Source: SKVR01 sp037441525
Lineage (GTDB): Bacteria; Bacteroidota; Bacteroidia; Bacteroidales; UBA7960
Direction of reading: 5' to 3'
Assembly: GCA_037441525.1 (NCBI GenBank)
Contig: JBBISA010000037.1
Span: forward strand, 1 to 41,516
Length of the DNA: 41,516 nt
Part shown: one piece after another, positions 33,817 to 41,516 of the stretch
Layout: every line of letters begins with the position of its first letter
Numbering within the stretch: the stretch's first letter is position 1
Notes under the pieces: generated by a model
Told to the model about the DNA's origin: nothing
Databases searched by the model: none
What the model saw: the letters and a program-made list of their open reading frames with translations, nothing else
Position numbers and translations under genes: made by a program

Positions 33817-34952
33817 CTATCGGGATATTGATTCAATAAATTGACCTGGGGTAATTCCCCTATTTTTTTTAAAAACCCTGTTGAAAGTTGCTTTTGAATT
33901 AAACCCTGCTTCCCAGCCTAAACCCATTATGGTTATGTTTTTATCAATTCCATTCCGGCGTAAGTTTTTAAATTCTTCAACCCTGTAGTGATTTACGAAA
34001 TCGTAAAAGTTCTTGTTCAACCGCCCGTTTAAGATTGATGACAAATAATCAGGCCCCACATTGAGCTTTGATGAAAGGTTGGCAATATTTAGGTCAGGGT
34101 CGGGATATGGTTTTTGGTTTTCCATAACAGAAATGAGGTGCTAAATAAAACCCATCTCTTTCTCTTCAATTTTTCGTGAAGGCAATAGTGGTTTTTCATT
34201 ATCAATATCAATGGTTATATGGCCTGACGAGAAGATATTACCCTGCCTGTATCCCCTGTATCCAAGCACAACAGATAATAGGGAAGCATAGGCACATCCT
34301 ATCGACTGCAGATAATGATAGGAAAATACCGACAGAAAATAATCGGTAAAGTATAGTAAACTGATTCCGCCATAAAAAAAATGCAGCTAACCAGGAGATT
34401 TTTCAACCAGGCAAGATCGTGGGCCGAAAACTCAGAAAAATAATTGGAAATCTTTGATCGGTATCGTTTAATAAGCCACAATCCCCAGAAAAAATATCCC
34501 TGGGTAAAAATAAAAATCATAGCAATTACAACCGGGAAAACAAGGTCTTTTTTAAATGCTTTGGTAGAATCGCTGATAATGCGCTCGCTTGCAGGCATTG
34601 AATAAATACTCGAAGATAAAGCCACCGCAACACCAATAAAGGGCAAAACGTGAAGAAGGTATTTTGCTTTAAACCTAAATTTCTGAGTGGTAATCGATTT
34701 TATATAGAGCCATATAACTGGTCCGTGAAGAAATATTATTGGAGCCGAAAGGCCTATAAAAACAGGGAGAGGATAGTTGTTTTCGCGGTTGTAGATTTCC
34801 ATATACCCCAGAAATATACTTAAAGCGAAAACAACAAAAAGTAACGCCAGAAACCAATCAGAAAAACACTTTTGTTTTTTTATGAGCACAAGTGCTCCCA
34901 ACACCACAGTTTGGTAAAGTCCTATGATCAGAATGATTTTAAAAATCTCCAT
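33817..34952 (-). pseudogene. broken membrane-anchored AraC-type transcriptional regulator
   Basis: Two frames together make one 378-codon gene. Residues from 34952 down to about 34380 encode a seven-helix membrane domain (MEIFKIILIIGLYQTVVLG, SAPIIFLHGPVIWLYIKSI). After a run of eight T's on the coding strand (34381-34374) the frame changes; one extra T would restore it and continue GGISLLYFTDYFLSVF into the cytosolic linker VLGYRGYRQGNIF. The linker frame then meets a TAG at 34143-34141, directly followed in frame by the AraC DNA-binding domain (PYPDPDLNIANLSSKLNVGP, NRVFKKNRGITPGQF). Two independent lesions argue for decay rather than a single sequencing error. Confidence 0.85.
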
Positions 34953-34972
34953 TTTGGGTTTTTTCCTGCCAG

Positions 34973-34980
34973 CAAAGATA
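34973..34980 (-). promoter_or_regulatory. candidate -7 box for the broken AraC-type gene
   Basis: TATCTTTGC on the minus strand matches TAnnTTTGY, 20 nt before the start at 34952. No good -33 box is present. Confidence 0.35.
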
Positions 34981-35039
34981 CATTATTTAAAAGGCTTGTT
35001 CTTTCTTACAAAATATGGAATTTGTAAATTAGCAATTAA

Positions 35040-35246
35040 TTCAATGGCGCAACAGTACCAGGTGCTTGCCGCAGCAACTGGCGGGGGGCCAGCTGGTTTA
35101 GTTCAGATGTTGTTGTTATATCAACAGCCCTGATTAGCTGGGACAGAGGCTGGGATGATGACGGGAACCTGATGTGGGGACCCGAAAAAGGCGGATATAG
35201 ATTTGATAAGATGACCAGGAAACAAAATGCTTATTGTTGAAATAAA
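35040..35246 (+). other. coding-like orphan fragment without a start codon
   Basis: The gap from 34953 to 35359 has no complete gene. Within it, one frame stays open for 68 codons (35040-35243, TAA at 35244-35246) and has protein-like composition (PGACRSNWRGASWFSSD, WDDDGNLMWGPEKGGYRFDK), but it has no ATG and follows a stop at 35037. The DNA here is more GC-rich than its surroundings. It may be the remnant of a gene, but I do not recognise the family. Confidence 0.3.
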
Positions 35247-35359
35247 TTTTACTACCCGCACGATTCTGGCATCTAATAATTTATCTGTTTACAAACTATA
35301 CAATAGGATTATTGTTGTATTCATCAATAAAAATCTGTTTTTCATTCATTAGCATGCTT

Positions 35360-37495
35360 ATGTCTCAAAGTGAAATAAAAACAACCGAATTGAAGGTAGA
35401 GGGGATGAGTTGCACGAACTGTGCCCTGGGCATAAAAAAAGCCCTGCAAAAAAAAGGTTTTACCAATGTTGACGCCGATTTTACCACCGATGAGGTGCGG
35501 TTCGAATCAGCCCCCGAGATACCAATTGAGGCAGCCATTAAAACCATCGAAGGACTCGGATATAAGGTGACAGGCATTGCCCACGAAAATGATTCTACCG
35601 AAACCCCTACCCCAGGTTGGAGTTCTATCGAAAAAAAATTCTGGTTCTCAGCATTGTTTACAATACCCCTTGTTCTGGCAATGTTTGTACCAGTAAAGAT
35701 TCTACACAACGACTATTTTCAGCTTTTTCTTACCATACCAGTTTTCATTATTGGCTTCAGACATTTTGGAATAAGTGCCTGGAATAGTATCAGGGCCGGG
35801 GTTACCAATATGGATGTATTGATTTTTCTGGGAAGCACTGCGGCATTCATATATAGTTTGATAGGAACTATTTACCAGTTGGGACATCAATACATGTTTT
35901 ACGAAACATCGGCCAGCATTATAACCATTGTTTTACTCGGAAACATGCTCGAGCACCGGTCAGTGAAAAGGACAACATCGGCCATCGACGAATTGACAAA
36001 ACTTCAGAAGGTGAAAGCACGCCGAATTAGGCAGGAAATGAATGAAGGGCAGGAATTTATAGATGAAATTGATGCTGCCCAATTGCGCAATGGCGATTAT
36101 GTCCTGGTGAATACAGGAGATAAAATTCCGGTCGATGGTGAAATTTATTGGGGCAACGGAAGTATTGATGAATCGATGGTTTCGGGCGAAAGTTTGCCGG
36201 TTGACAAAGGGAAGGGAGACAAAGTGATTGGAGGAACAATTCTGGAAAAAGGGACGATAAAGTTCAAAGCTACTGCAACAGGCAAGGAAACAGTACTTTC
36301 ACACATTATAGAGATGGTACGAAATGCCCAGAAAGATAAGCCCGCTCTTCAAAACCTTGCCGATAAGATAAGTGGTGTTTTTGTTCCGGTAGTTGTTGTC
36401 ATTGCAGTATCTACCTGGCTTGTATGGTATCTGGCCATTGGTATCGAATTCAAGGATGCACTTATGCGTGGCATCGCAGTTCTGGTAATCGCCTGCCCGT
36501 GTGCACTTGGTCTTGCAATTCCAACTGCTGTAGTGGTGGGTCTCGGACGCAGCGCTAAAAATGGAATTTTAATCAAAGGCGGAAGCACATTCGACAAGTT
36601 TCATCAGGTAAAAACAGTAATATTTGACAAAACCGGTACCCTTACCACCGGAAAATTCAGAATAAAAGATATGCAGGCCATTGGTGGGAAAAGCCTTCAA
36701 AGTATTGCATCACTTCTATACAGCCTGGAAAAACATTCGAGCCACCCCATTGCGCAGTCAATTGTAAGGGAACTCAGCGGAACCCCCATCATTGAGCTTT
36801 CTTCGGTGGAAGAAGAAAAGGGGTTGGGTATTTCTGCTACCGGGAAAGATGGTAACAATTACAGGATAGGCTCCTATGAAACCGTAAGGGCCCTTACGAG
36901 CGATAATTCTCATAGCATATATATTACCATGAATGGGAAACTTATAGGTTGGACAGATATTGATGATGAAATAAAACCAGGCGCTCGTGAAGCTATTGAT
37001 GCTATAAAAAAAATGGGGATAAAAACTGTTTTGCTCAGTGGCGACAGGGAGAAAAAGTGCCGTGAACTTGCCAAAGAGCTGGCCATTGAAGAAATATATG
37101 CTGAGAAAAGACCAGATAAAAAACTGCAAATCATTGAAAAACTTTCATCGAACACAAAAGTGGCAATGGTTGGAGATGGCATTAACGATGCTCCGGCCTT
37201 AGCCAAAGCATTTATTGGCATTAGTATGAGCAACGCCACTCAGGTGGCAGTAAAATCATCAGAAGTAATCCTCCTGAAAGGGAATCTTTCCCTTCTTCCA
37301 AAAATATTTTCGATGGCAAGGGTTACCCGCTCCACCATTAAAGAGAATCTTTTCTGGGCTTTTTTCTACAACGTAATGGCCATACCCCTTGCCATAGCAG
37401 GTATCCTCAGCCCCATGGTAGCTGCTGGTGCAATGGCACTTTCAGATATTGTTGTAGTTGGCAACTCCATAAGGCTTAAGAAAAGAAAACTATAG
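35360..37495 (+). CDS. copA: copper-translocating P1B-type ATPase
   Basis: A 711-residue heavy-metal exporter. One N-terminal HMA domain has GMSCTNC (C18, C21). The membrane metal site is CPC (C379-P-C381), the phosphorylation site is D423 in DKTGTLT, followed by the SSHPIA motif and GDGINDAPAL. These features fit Cu(I) efflux. The frame opens at 35312, but the ATG at 35360 (MSQSEIK) gives the usual start just before the HMA domain; an ATG at 35354 is also possible. No copper-responsive regulator or chaperone gene lies next to it. It is convergent with rho. Confidence 0.93.
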   Translation: MSQSEIKTTELKVEGMSCTNCALGIKKALQKKGFTNVDADFTTDEVRFESAPEIPIEAAIKTIEGLGYKVTGIAHENDSTETPTPGWSSIEKKFWFSALFTIPLVLAMFVPVKILHNDYFQLFLTIPVFIIGFRHFGISAWNSIRAGVTNMDVLIFLGSTAAFIYSLIGTIYQLGHQYMFYETSASIITIVLLGNMLEHRSVKRTTSAIDELTKLQKVKARRIRQEMNEGQEFIDEIDAAQLRNGDYVLVNTGDKIPVDGEIYWGNGSIDESMVSGESLPVDKGKGDKVIGGTILEKGTIKFKATATGKETVLSHIIEMVRNAQKDKPALQNLADKISGVFVPVVVVIAVSTWLVWYLAIGIEFKDALMRGIAVLVIACPCALGLAIPTAVVVGLGRSAKNGILIKGGSTFDKFHQVKTVIFDKTGTLTTGKFRIKDMQAIGGKSLQSIASLLYSLEKHSSHPIAQSIVRELSGTPIIELSSVEEEKGLGISATGKDGNNYRIGSYETVRALTSDNSHSIYITMNGKLIGWTDIDDEIKPGAREAIDAIKKMGIKTVLLSGDREKKCRELAKELAIEEIYAEKRPDKKLQIIEKLSSNTKVAMVGDGINDAPALAKAFIGISMSNATQVAVKSSEVILLKGNLSLLPKIFSMARVTRSTIKENLFWAFFYNVMAIPLAIAGILSPMVAAGAMALSDIVVVGNSIRLKKRKL

Positions 37496-37527
37496 GTTCA
37501 TCTCTTCAAAATACAGTAAAACGCAAA

Positions 37528-37546
37528 GGGCTGCTTTTGGCAGCCC
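37528..37546. terminator. candidate bidirectional hairpin between copA and rho
   Basis: A 7-bp GC-rich stem (GGGCTGC at 37528-37534, GCAGCCC at 37540-37546) with a TTTTG loop. U-runs on either side are weak, so it may need Rho or be only partial. Confidence 0.45.
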
Positions 37547-37601
37547 CTTGTAATCTGAGTTCCTGAATGTTTCGGATTTTTTTCTGAACCTGTATCCTTT
37601 A

Positions 37602-39566
37602 TTAGCCATTCATCGAAAAAAGGAACTCTTCATTAGATTTGGTGTATCGCATTTTATCCATTAGAAATTCCATGGCTTCAACCGGAGTCATGTCGGCAAT
37701 AAATTTACGCATAATCCACACCCTGTTCATTGTATCCTTATCCATGAGTAGGTCTTCGCGGCGGGTACCCGATGCAACAATGTCAATGGCAGGAAAAATT
37801 CGTTTGTTTGACAAACGCCTGTCAAGCTGCAATTCCATATTACCTGTACCTTTAAATTCTTCGAAGATTACCTCATCCATTTTGGAGCCTGTATCGATAA
37901 GGGCAGTGGCAATAATAGACAATGAACCGCCATTTTCAATCTTTCGGGCAGCACCAAAGAACCTTTTGGGTTTATGAAGTGCATTGGCATCAACACCTCC
38001 TGAAAGTACCTTGCCCGATGCAGGAGCAACAGTATTGAATGCCCGGGCCAGGCGGGTTATAGAATCAAGCAGAATCACTACATCATGGCCACATTCTACC
38101 ATCCGTTTTGCCTTTTCAAGAACAATAGCTGCCACTTTCACATGCCGTTCGGCAGGTTCATCAAAGGTGCTCGAAATAACCTCAGCTTTCACATTTCTGG
38201 CCATTTCTGTTACCTCTTCAGGTCTTTCATCAATCAACAGCACTATTAAAAATACTTCGGGATGATTGGCTGCAATGGCGTTGGCTATATCTTGCAAAAG
38301 AATTGTTTTACCTGTTTTAGGCTGAGCAACTATCAAGCCCCTTTGCCCTTTCCCTATGGGGGCAAACATATCAATTATACGGGTCGACAGGTTGGCCTGA
38401 GAATGACCGGTAAGCGCAAATTTTTGCTGTGGGAACAATGGTGTAAGGAAATCGAAAGGAACACGGTCGCGCACTTCTGCCGGATCGCGTCCATTGATTT
38501 TTTCCACTTTTATTAAAGGAAAATATTTCTCACTCTCTTTGGGCGGTCTTATTCCACCTTCAATGGTATCGCCGGTCTTTAGCCCAAAAAGTTTAATCTG
38601 GCTTTGCGACACATAAATATCGTCTGGACTGTTTAAATAGTTATAATCCGATGACCTCAGAAAACCATAACCATCGGACATTATTTCCAGAACTCCCTCG
38701 GCAGAAATGATCCCGTCAAATTCATAGGTGGGTTCTTTCTGACGATTATCAGGTTGTTTTGTGTTGGCATTTACTTCCTGTCGTCCCTGATTTGATTGCT
38801 GCCTGTTTTGCTGATGCTGATTCTGGGGAGGGTTCGAGGGGCCTTGTTGGTTTTGTTGCTGGTTACCCTGGTTCTGGTTTCTGTTGGATTGGTAATCCTG
38901 ACCAATTTTTCTATTATCTCTTTGAAAGGGTCTTTTTGATGGTTGCTGAGGAGTTTCTTCCTGGGGAGCGGCCTCATCAACCGGTAAAATTTCTTCAACC
39001 GGTTTTTCAACGGGTGGATTTATTTCATCTACAAGAGCTAAAAGTGGCTCAGGCAAATCAAGAATGGGCAAAACATCGGATAGCAGAACACCCCTGTCTA
39101 TATCTCTGGTTGAAACACCCTTTGAATCGCTCTTGATAGCGGGATGCTGAAAGGGAAGTTCAAATTTTATTTCTTCCTGGGTGTTTATCTCATCTGAACT
39201 TATTTTATCTGCTTTCTCCTGACTAGGTCTGCTGCTCTGTCCGTATTTACGACGTTGACCGTTGTCATTAAGGTCGCCTTTTCGCGAAGATGATTTGTTA
39301 GAATATCCAACTTTTTCGGGTAGATTGCTTGATGCAACAGGTTTGTAGCCCGAACCTGGCAATTGGTTAAAATTTTGTTTTCTGGGTCTGCGACCTCTTT
39401 TCTCTTTTTCCAAAACTTCCTGGGGGGGATTGATTGCCTGAGCATCAAGAATTTGGAATATCAGCTCTTCCTTTTTGAATGATTCTACTTTTTTAAGGCC
39501 GTACTGTTTGGCAATATCTTTCAACTCGGAAAGAAGCTTACTCCTGAGTTCCTCAATTTCGAACAT
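37602..39566 (-). CDS. rho: transcription termination factor Rho with long disordered insertion
   Basis: A 654-residue RNA-dependent ATPase that ends transcription. It has a SAP-like N-terminal helix domain (residues 1-45), then about 230 residues of charged and Q/N-rich low complexity (NQGNQQQNQQGPSNPPQNQH at about 235-255), the RNA-binding cold-shock domain (EGVLEIMSDGYGFLRSSDYN), the P-loop PKTGKT near residue 415 and the Q/R-loop region through DERPEEVTEMARNV. E. coli Rho has 419 residues, so the extra length is the insertion. Similar insertions are known in other Bacteroidota, where phase separation has been reported. It is divergent from the DUF4293 gene. Confidence 0.96.
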   Translation of the reverse strand: MFEIEELRSKLLSELKDIAKQYGLKKVESFKKEELIFQILDAQAINPPQEVLEKEKRGRRPRKQNFNQLPGSGYKPVASSNLPEKVGYSNKSSSRKGDLNDNGQRRKYGQSSRPSQEKADKISSDEINTQEEIKFELPFQHPAIKSDSKGVSTRDIDRGVLLSDVLPILDLPEPLLALVDEINPPVEKPVEEILPVDEAAPQEETPQQPSKRPFQRDNRKIGQDYQSNRNQNQGNQQQNQQGPSNPPQNQHQQNRQQSNQGRQEVNANTKQPDNRQKEPTYEFDGIISAEGVLEIMSDGYGFLRSSDYNYLNSPDDIYVSQSQIKLFGLKTGDTIEGGIRPPKESEKYFPLIKVEKINGRDPAEVRDRVPFDFLTPLFPQQKFALTGHSQANLSTRIIDMFAPIGKGQRGLIVAQPKTGKTILLQDIANAIAANHPEVFLIVLLIDERPEEVTEMARNVKAEVISSTFDEPAERHVKVAAIVLEKAKRMVECGHDVVILLDSITRLARAFNTVAPASGKVLSGGVDANALHKPKRFFGAARKIENGGSLSIIATALIDTGSKMDEVIFEEFKGTGNMELQLDRRLSNKRIFPAIDIVASGTRREDLLMDKDTMNRVWIMRKFIADMTPVEAMEFLMDKMRYTKSNEEFLFSMNG

Positions 39567-39770
39567 GTAATTGTATTGGGTTAAATTAAATTCTGATTTT
39601 CTTGAAATATCAATTGATTTCTGGAATAAACCATATTGCTAATTGGGATAATTACATGATGCTAACAGAATAATTTTTCGCCGGGTGCGATTCTGCAGAA
39701 AGGTAAATCCGTAAAATGATGGTTCTATTTATCGAAAAATCAAAGAAAAATATAAGAAGGAAATGTTGTG

Positions 39771-39778
39771 CAAATATA
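39771..39778 (-). promoter_or_regulatory. candidate -7 box for rho
   Basis: TATATTTGC on the minus strand matches TAnnTTTGY, about 205 nt before the rho ATG. The 375-bp gap between rho and the DUF4293 gene (39567-39941) is very AT-rich and otherwise holds only the opposing promoter candidate; the long rho leader could be regulatory. Confidence 0.4.
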
Positions 39779-39870
39779 CTCAATAATCGTAATTACGAAA
39801 AAATATAGCTAATATGCTCAACATTTTTTTTAACATTACGTCTGTACCTGTTTTTTTTAATAATTTCGAT

Positions 39871-39901
39871 TTTACTCACTAATTCATTTGTTCTAAATTT
39901 G
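39871..39901 (+). promoter_or_regulatory. candidate promoter for the DUF4293 gene
   Basis: TTTA at 39871-39874, a 19-nt spacer and TAAATTTGC at 39894-39902 fit the Bacteroidota -33/-7 pattern with one mismatch in the -33 box. The predicted leader is about 35 nt. Confidence 0.55.
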
Positions 39902-39941
39902 CAAAGCATTAATTCTCAAAATTAAACCAAAGACCAATGTT

Positions 39942-40412
39942 ATGATTCAACGTGTTCAAAGTGTTTACCTGTTAATATCTTCAATTCTGATATTGTTATT
40001 CTTACTCATGCCAGTTGGTTATATCAACATTGATGAAATCCTGCTTGAAATTAAAACCTGGGGAATCACATCCACTGATGGTTCGGAAGTAGTAAATGGC
40101 ATTAATACCCTGGGTATTTCAGTTGTTATTGTATCATTTATTGCCTTGATTATTTGTTTGTTCTCAACCTTTTCGTACAAAAAACGTCTTTTGCAGATCA
40201 AACTTGGGAAACTGAATATACTCATTCATTCTGCCATAGTTTTTCTTGCTTTTTTTTATGTCGAAGAAATAAAGAACAGCTATTCAGGAGATTTTTCATG
40301 GGGTTCACCCATTATCTTTCCACTTGTTTCAATGGTGCTTCTTCTTCTGGCCAATCGTGCCATCCGAAGAGATGAGAACCTGGTAAGGTCGGCCGACAGG
40401 CTTCGTCAATAA
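39942..40412 (+). CDS. DUF4293 family membrane protein
   Basis: A 156-residue integral membrane protein with four helices: SVYLLISSILILLFLLMPVGYI, ISVVIVSFIALIICLFSTF, ILIHSAIVFLAFFYV and PIIFPLVSMVLLLLANRAI. The MIQRVQSVYLL start and the RAIRRDENLVRSADRLR tail, with a loop carrying the basic FSYKKRLLQIKLGKLN, match the DUF4293 family that is restricted to Bacteroidota and is often next to rho. Function unknown. It is 15 bp ahead of the radical SAM gene. Confidence 0.9.
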   Translation: MIQRVQSVYLLISSILILLFLLMPVGYINIDEILLEIKTWGITSTDGSEVVNGINTLGISVVIVSFIALIICLFSTFSYKKRLLQIKLGKLNILIHSAIVFLAFFYVEEIKNSYSGDFSWGSPIIFPLVSMVLLLLANRAIRRDENLVRSADRLRQ

Positions 40413-40427
40413 ATCACAAATGGATAA

Positions 40428-41372
40428 ATGACCTTTCCCTGGGGCAATACAAGGCCTTTTAATTCATTGGCCGATCAGAATAAACAGAAATATGGAAGCC
40501 GGATTCAGAAGGTGAGTATTAATGCTGGATTCACCTGCCCCAATCGCGATGGAACAATAGCCAGGGGGGGATGTACCTTTTGCAATAATAGCGGATTTAG
40601 CCCCTCTTATTGTAACGACGGAGAATCGATTACCTCTCAAATTGAAAAAGGAATAAAATTTCTTTTGCACAGATATAAAAGAGCCAAAATATTTGTAGCC
40701 TATTTTCAATCGTTTTCAAACACATACGACTCAATTGAAGTTTTGAAAACAAGGTACGAAGAAGCCCTGTCTCATCCCTTGATCTCTGGAATTACCATAG
40801 GTACCCGCCCTGACTGTATCGACAAGGCCAAATTAGATTACATTGCATCTTTGGCCCAGGAAAAAATCATAAGCATTGAATTTGGTGTAGAAACCTGCAA
40901 TGATAAAACCCTGATTAAAATTAACCGGGGCCATACATTCCAACAATCTGTCGCTGCAATCAAAATGTCGGCTGGCCGTAACATTCATACAGGTATACAC
41001 CTTATCATCGGGCTTCCGGGTGAGGATAAAAACGAATTATTAAGACAGAGCAGGATTATTTCAGATTTACCCATAAACTCTGTAAAATTTCATCAGCTTC
41101 AGATTGTCAAAGATACCGCAATGGCTCGGGAATATTCAGAATTTCCGGAGCGATTCAGCCTTTTCGAACCCGATGAATATGTTACCCTTGCTTGTGATTA
41201 TCTTGAAAATCTCAGGCCCGACATTGCCATTGAACGGTTTGCAGGCGAAGTACCGCCTGATTATAACATAGTACAAAGCTGGAAAGGACTGCGTAGTGAT
41301 ATGATAATGAAAATGATTGAAACAGAATTTAATAAAAGAGGTTCCTGGCAGGGAAAGAATTACTCCCCTTGA
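40428..41372 (+). CDS. TIGR01212 family radical SAM protein (YhcC-like)
   Basis: A 314-residue 4Fe-4S enzyme. The cluster cysteines are in CPNRDGTIARGGCTFC near residues 37-52, i.e. a Cx11CxxC spacing rather than the common Cx3Cx2C, which is the mark of the Elp3-like/TIGR01212 group. Downstream are ISIEFGVET, KINRGHT, HIIIGLPGED-like (HLIIGLPGE) and the KFHQLQIVKDTAM block. The substrate is not established to my knowledge. It is probably co-transcribed with the DUF4293 gene. Confidence 0.93.
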   Translation: MTFPWGNTRPFNSLADQNKQKYGSRIQKVSINAGFTCPNRDGTIARGGCTFCNNSGFSPSYCNDGESITSQIEKGIKFLLHRYKRAKIFVAYFQSFSNTYDSIEVLKTRYEEALSHPLISGITIGTRPDCIDKAKLDYIASLAQEKIISIEFGVETCNDKTLIKINRGHTFQQSVAAIKMSAGRNIHTGIHLIIGLPGEDKNELLRQSRIISDLPINSVKFHQLQIVKDTAMAREYSEFPERFSLFEPDEYVTLACDYLENLRPDIAIERFAGEVPPDYNIVQSWKGLRSDMIMKMIETEFNKRGSWQGKNYSP

Positions 41373-41505
41373 AATTTTTAATTTCTGTATTTTTGGCAAC
41401 TGATTGATGTTTTAACAATCGAAAATATAGCATCGTGGCTGTAATTGGCCACAATAATTTATCTAGGGTATTTACTTCTTGCCACTTATTTGTATCTTTG
41501 TGTTC

Positions 41506-41516
41506 ATGAAGTATCC
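41506..41516 (+). CDS. possible start of the next gene, truncated by the window edge
   Basis: The window ends with an ATG at 41506 followed by AAG TAT CC. A TATCTTTG box at 41493-41500 matches the -7 consensus but leaves only 5 nt before this ATG, so either the mRNA is nearly leaderless or the real start lies beyond the window. Too short to judge. The 133 bp between the radical SAM gene and this point hold only a weak AT-rich hairpin. Confidence 0.25.

Noticed and set aside
34924..35133. 69-codon plus-strand frame across the broken regulator's start
   Set aside because: It overlaps the start of the regulator on the other strand and its composition shifts midway, so it is not a credible gene.
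41371..41385. AT-only hairpin after the radical SAM gene
   Set aside because: The stem is six A/T-rich pairs with a 3-nt loop; the following TGTATTTTT is suggestive but the stem is too weak to call.

Overview
The window looks like chromosomal DNA from a member of the Bacteroidota, most like the Bacteroidales/Marinilabiliales side of the phylum. The evidence is a DUF3467 gene directly behind rpoC, a Rho with a long Q/N-rich insertion beside a DUF4293 gene, a protein with a C-terminal type IX secretion sorting domain, and 'TAnnTTTG' -7 promoter boxes. Ribosome binding sites are mostly weak and AT-rich. Genes are tightly packed, and I see no insertion sequence, prophage, integron or CRISPR array.

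Layout. 1-4.7 kb: the tail of an unknown gene, an MTA/SAH-type deaminase divergent from purine nucleoside phosphorylase, a secreted PKD/type IX protein and a small lipoprotein candidate, ending at a strong bidirectional terminator. 4.7-18.5 kb (minus strand): one large information-processing block in the order tRNA-Thr(TGT), tRNA-Tyr, tRNA-Gly(TCC), tRNA-Thr(GGT), tuf, tRNA-Trp, secE, nusG, rplK, rplA, rplJ, rplL, rpoB, rpoC, DUF3467. A near-perfect Bacteroidota promoter at its head is embedded in the terminator of the preceding hpf gene. Several junctions carry strong RNA hairpins (tuf/trnW, rplK/rplA, rplJ leader, rplL/rpoB, rpoB/rpoC). 18.5-20.6 kb (minus): rpsU, xerC and hpf, plus a small hypothetical gene.

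20.6-23.3 kb (plus): phosphatidylserine synthase, a YraN-family protein, an archaeal-type peroxiredoxin and a TM2-domain protein. 23.3-26.4 kb (minus): a four-gene envelope cluster made of a LolA-like carrier, a YidD-like protein with an apparent signal peptide, and two tandem paralogous membrane proteins with a PGxGxxYAG motif. This is the least explained part of the window and the best candidate for an undescribed system. 26.6-33.7 kb (minus): an orphan sensor histidine kinase, PPK2, an AsmA-like giant, an RluB-type pseudouridine synthase, a small helical protein and an FKBP lipoprotein.

33.8-35.3 kb appears to be decaying: a membrane-anchored AraC-type regulator broken by a homopolymer frameshift and an in-frame TAG, next to an orphan coding-like fragment. 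35.4-41.4 kb: a CopA-type P1B ATPase (plus), rho (minus), DUF4293 and a TIGR01212 radical SAM protein (plus), then the edge of the next gene. All functional calls come from reading motifs and gene order; no database search was run.
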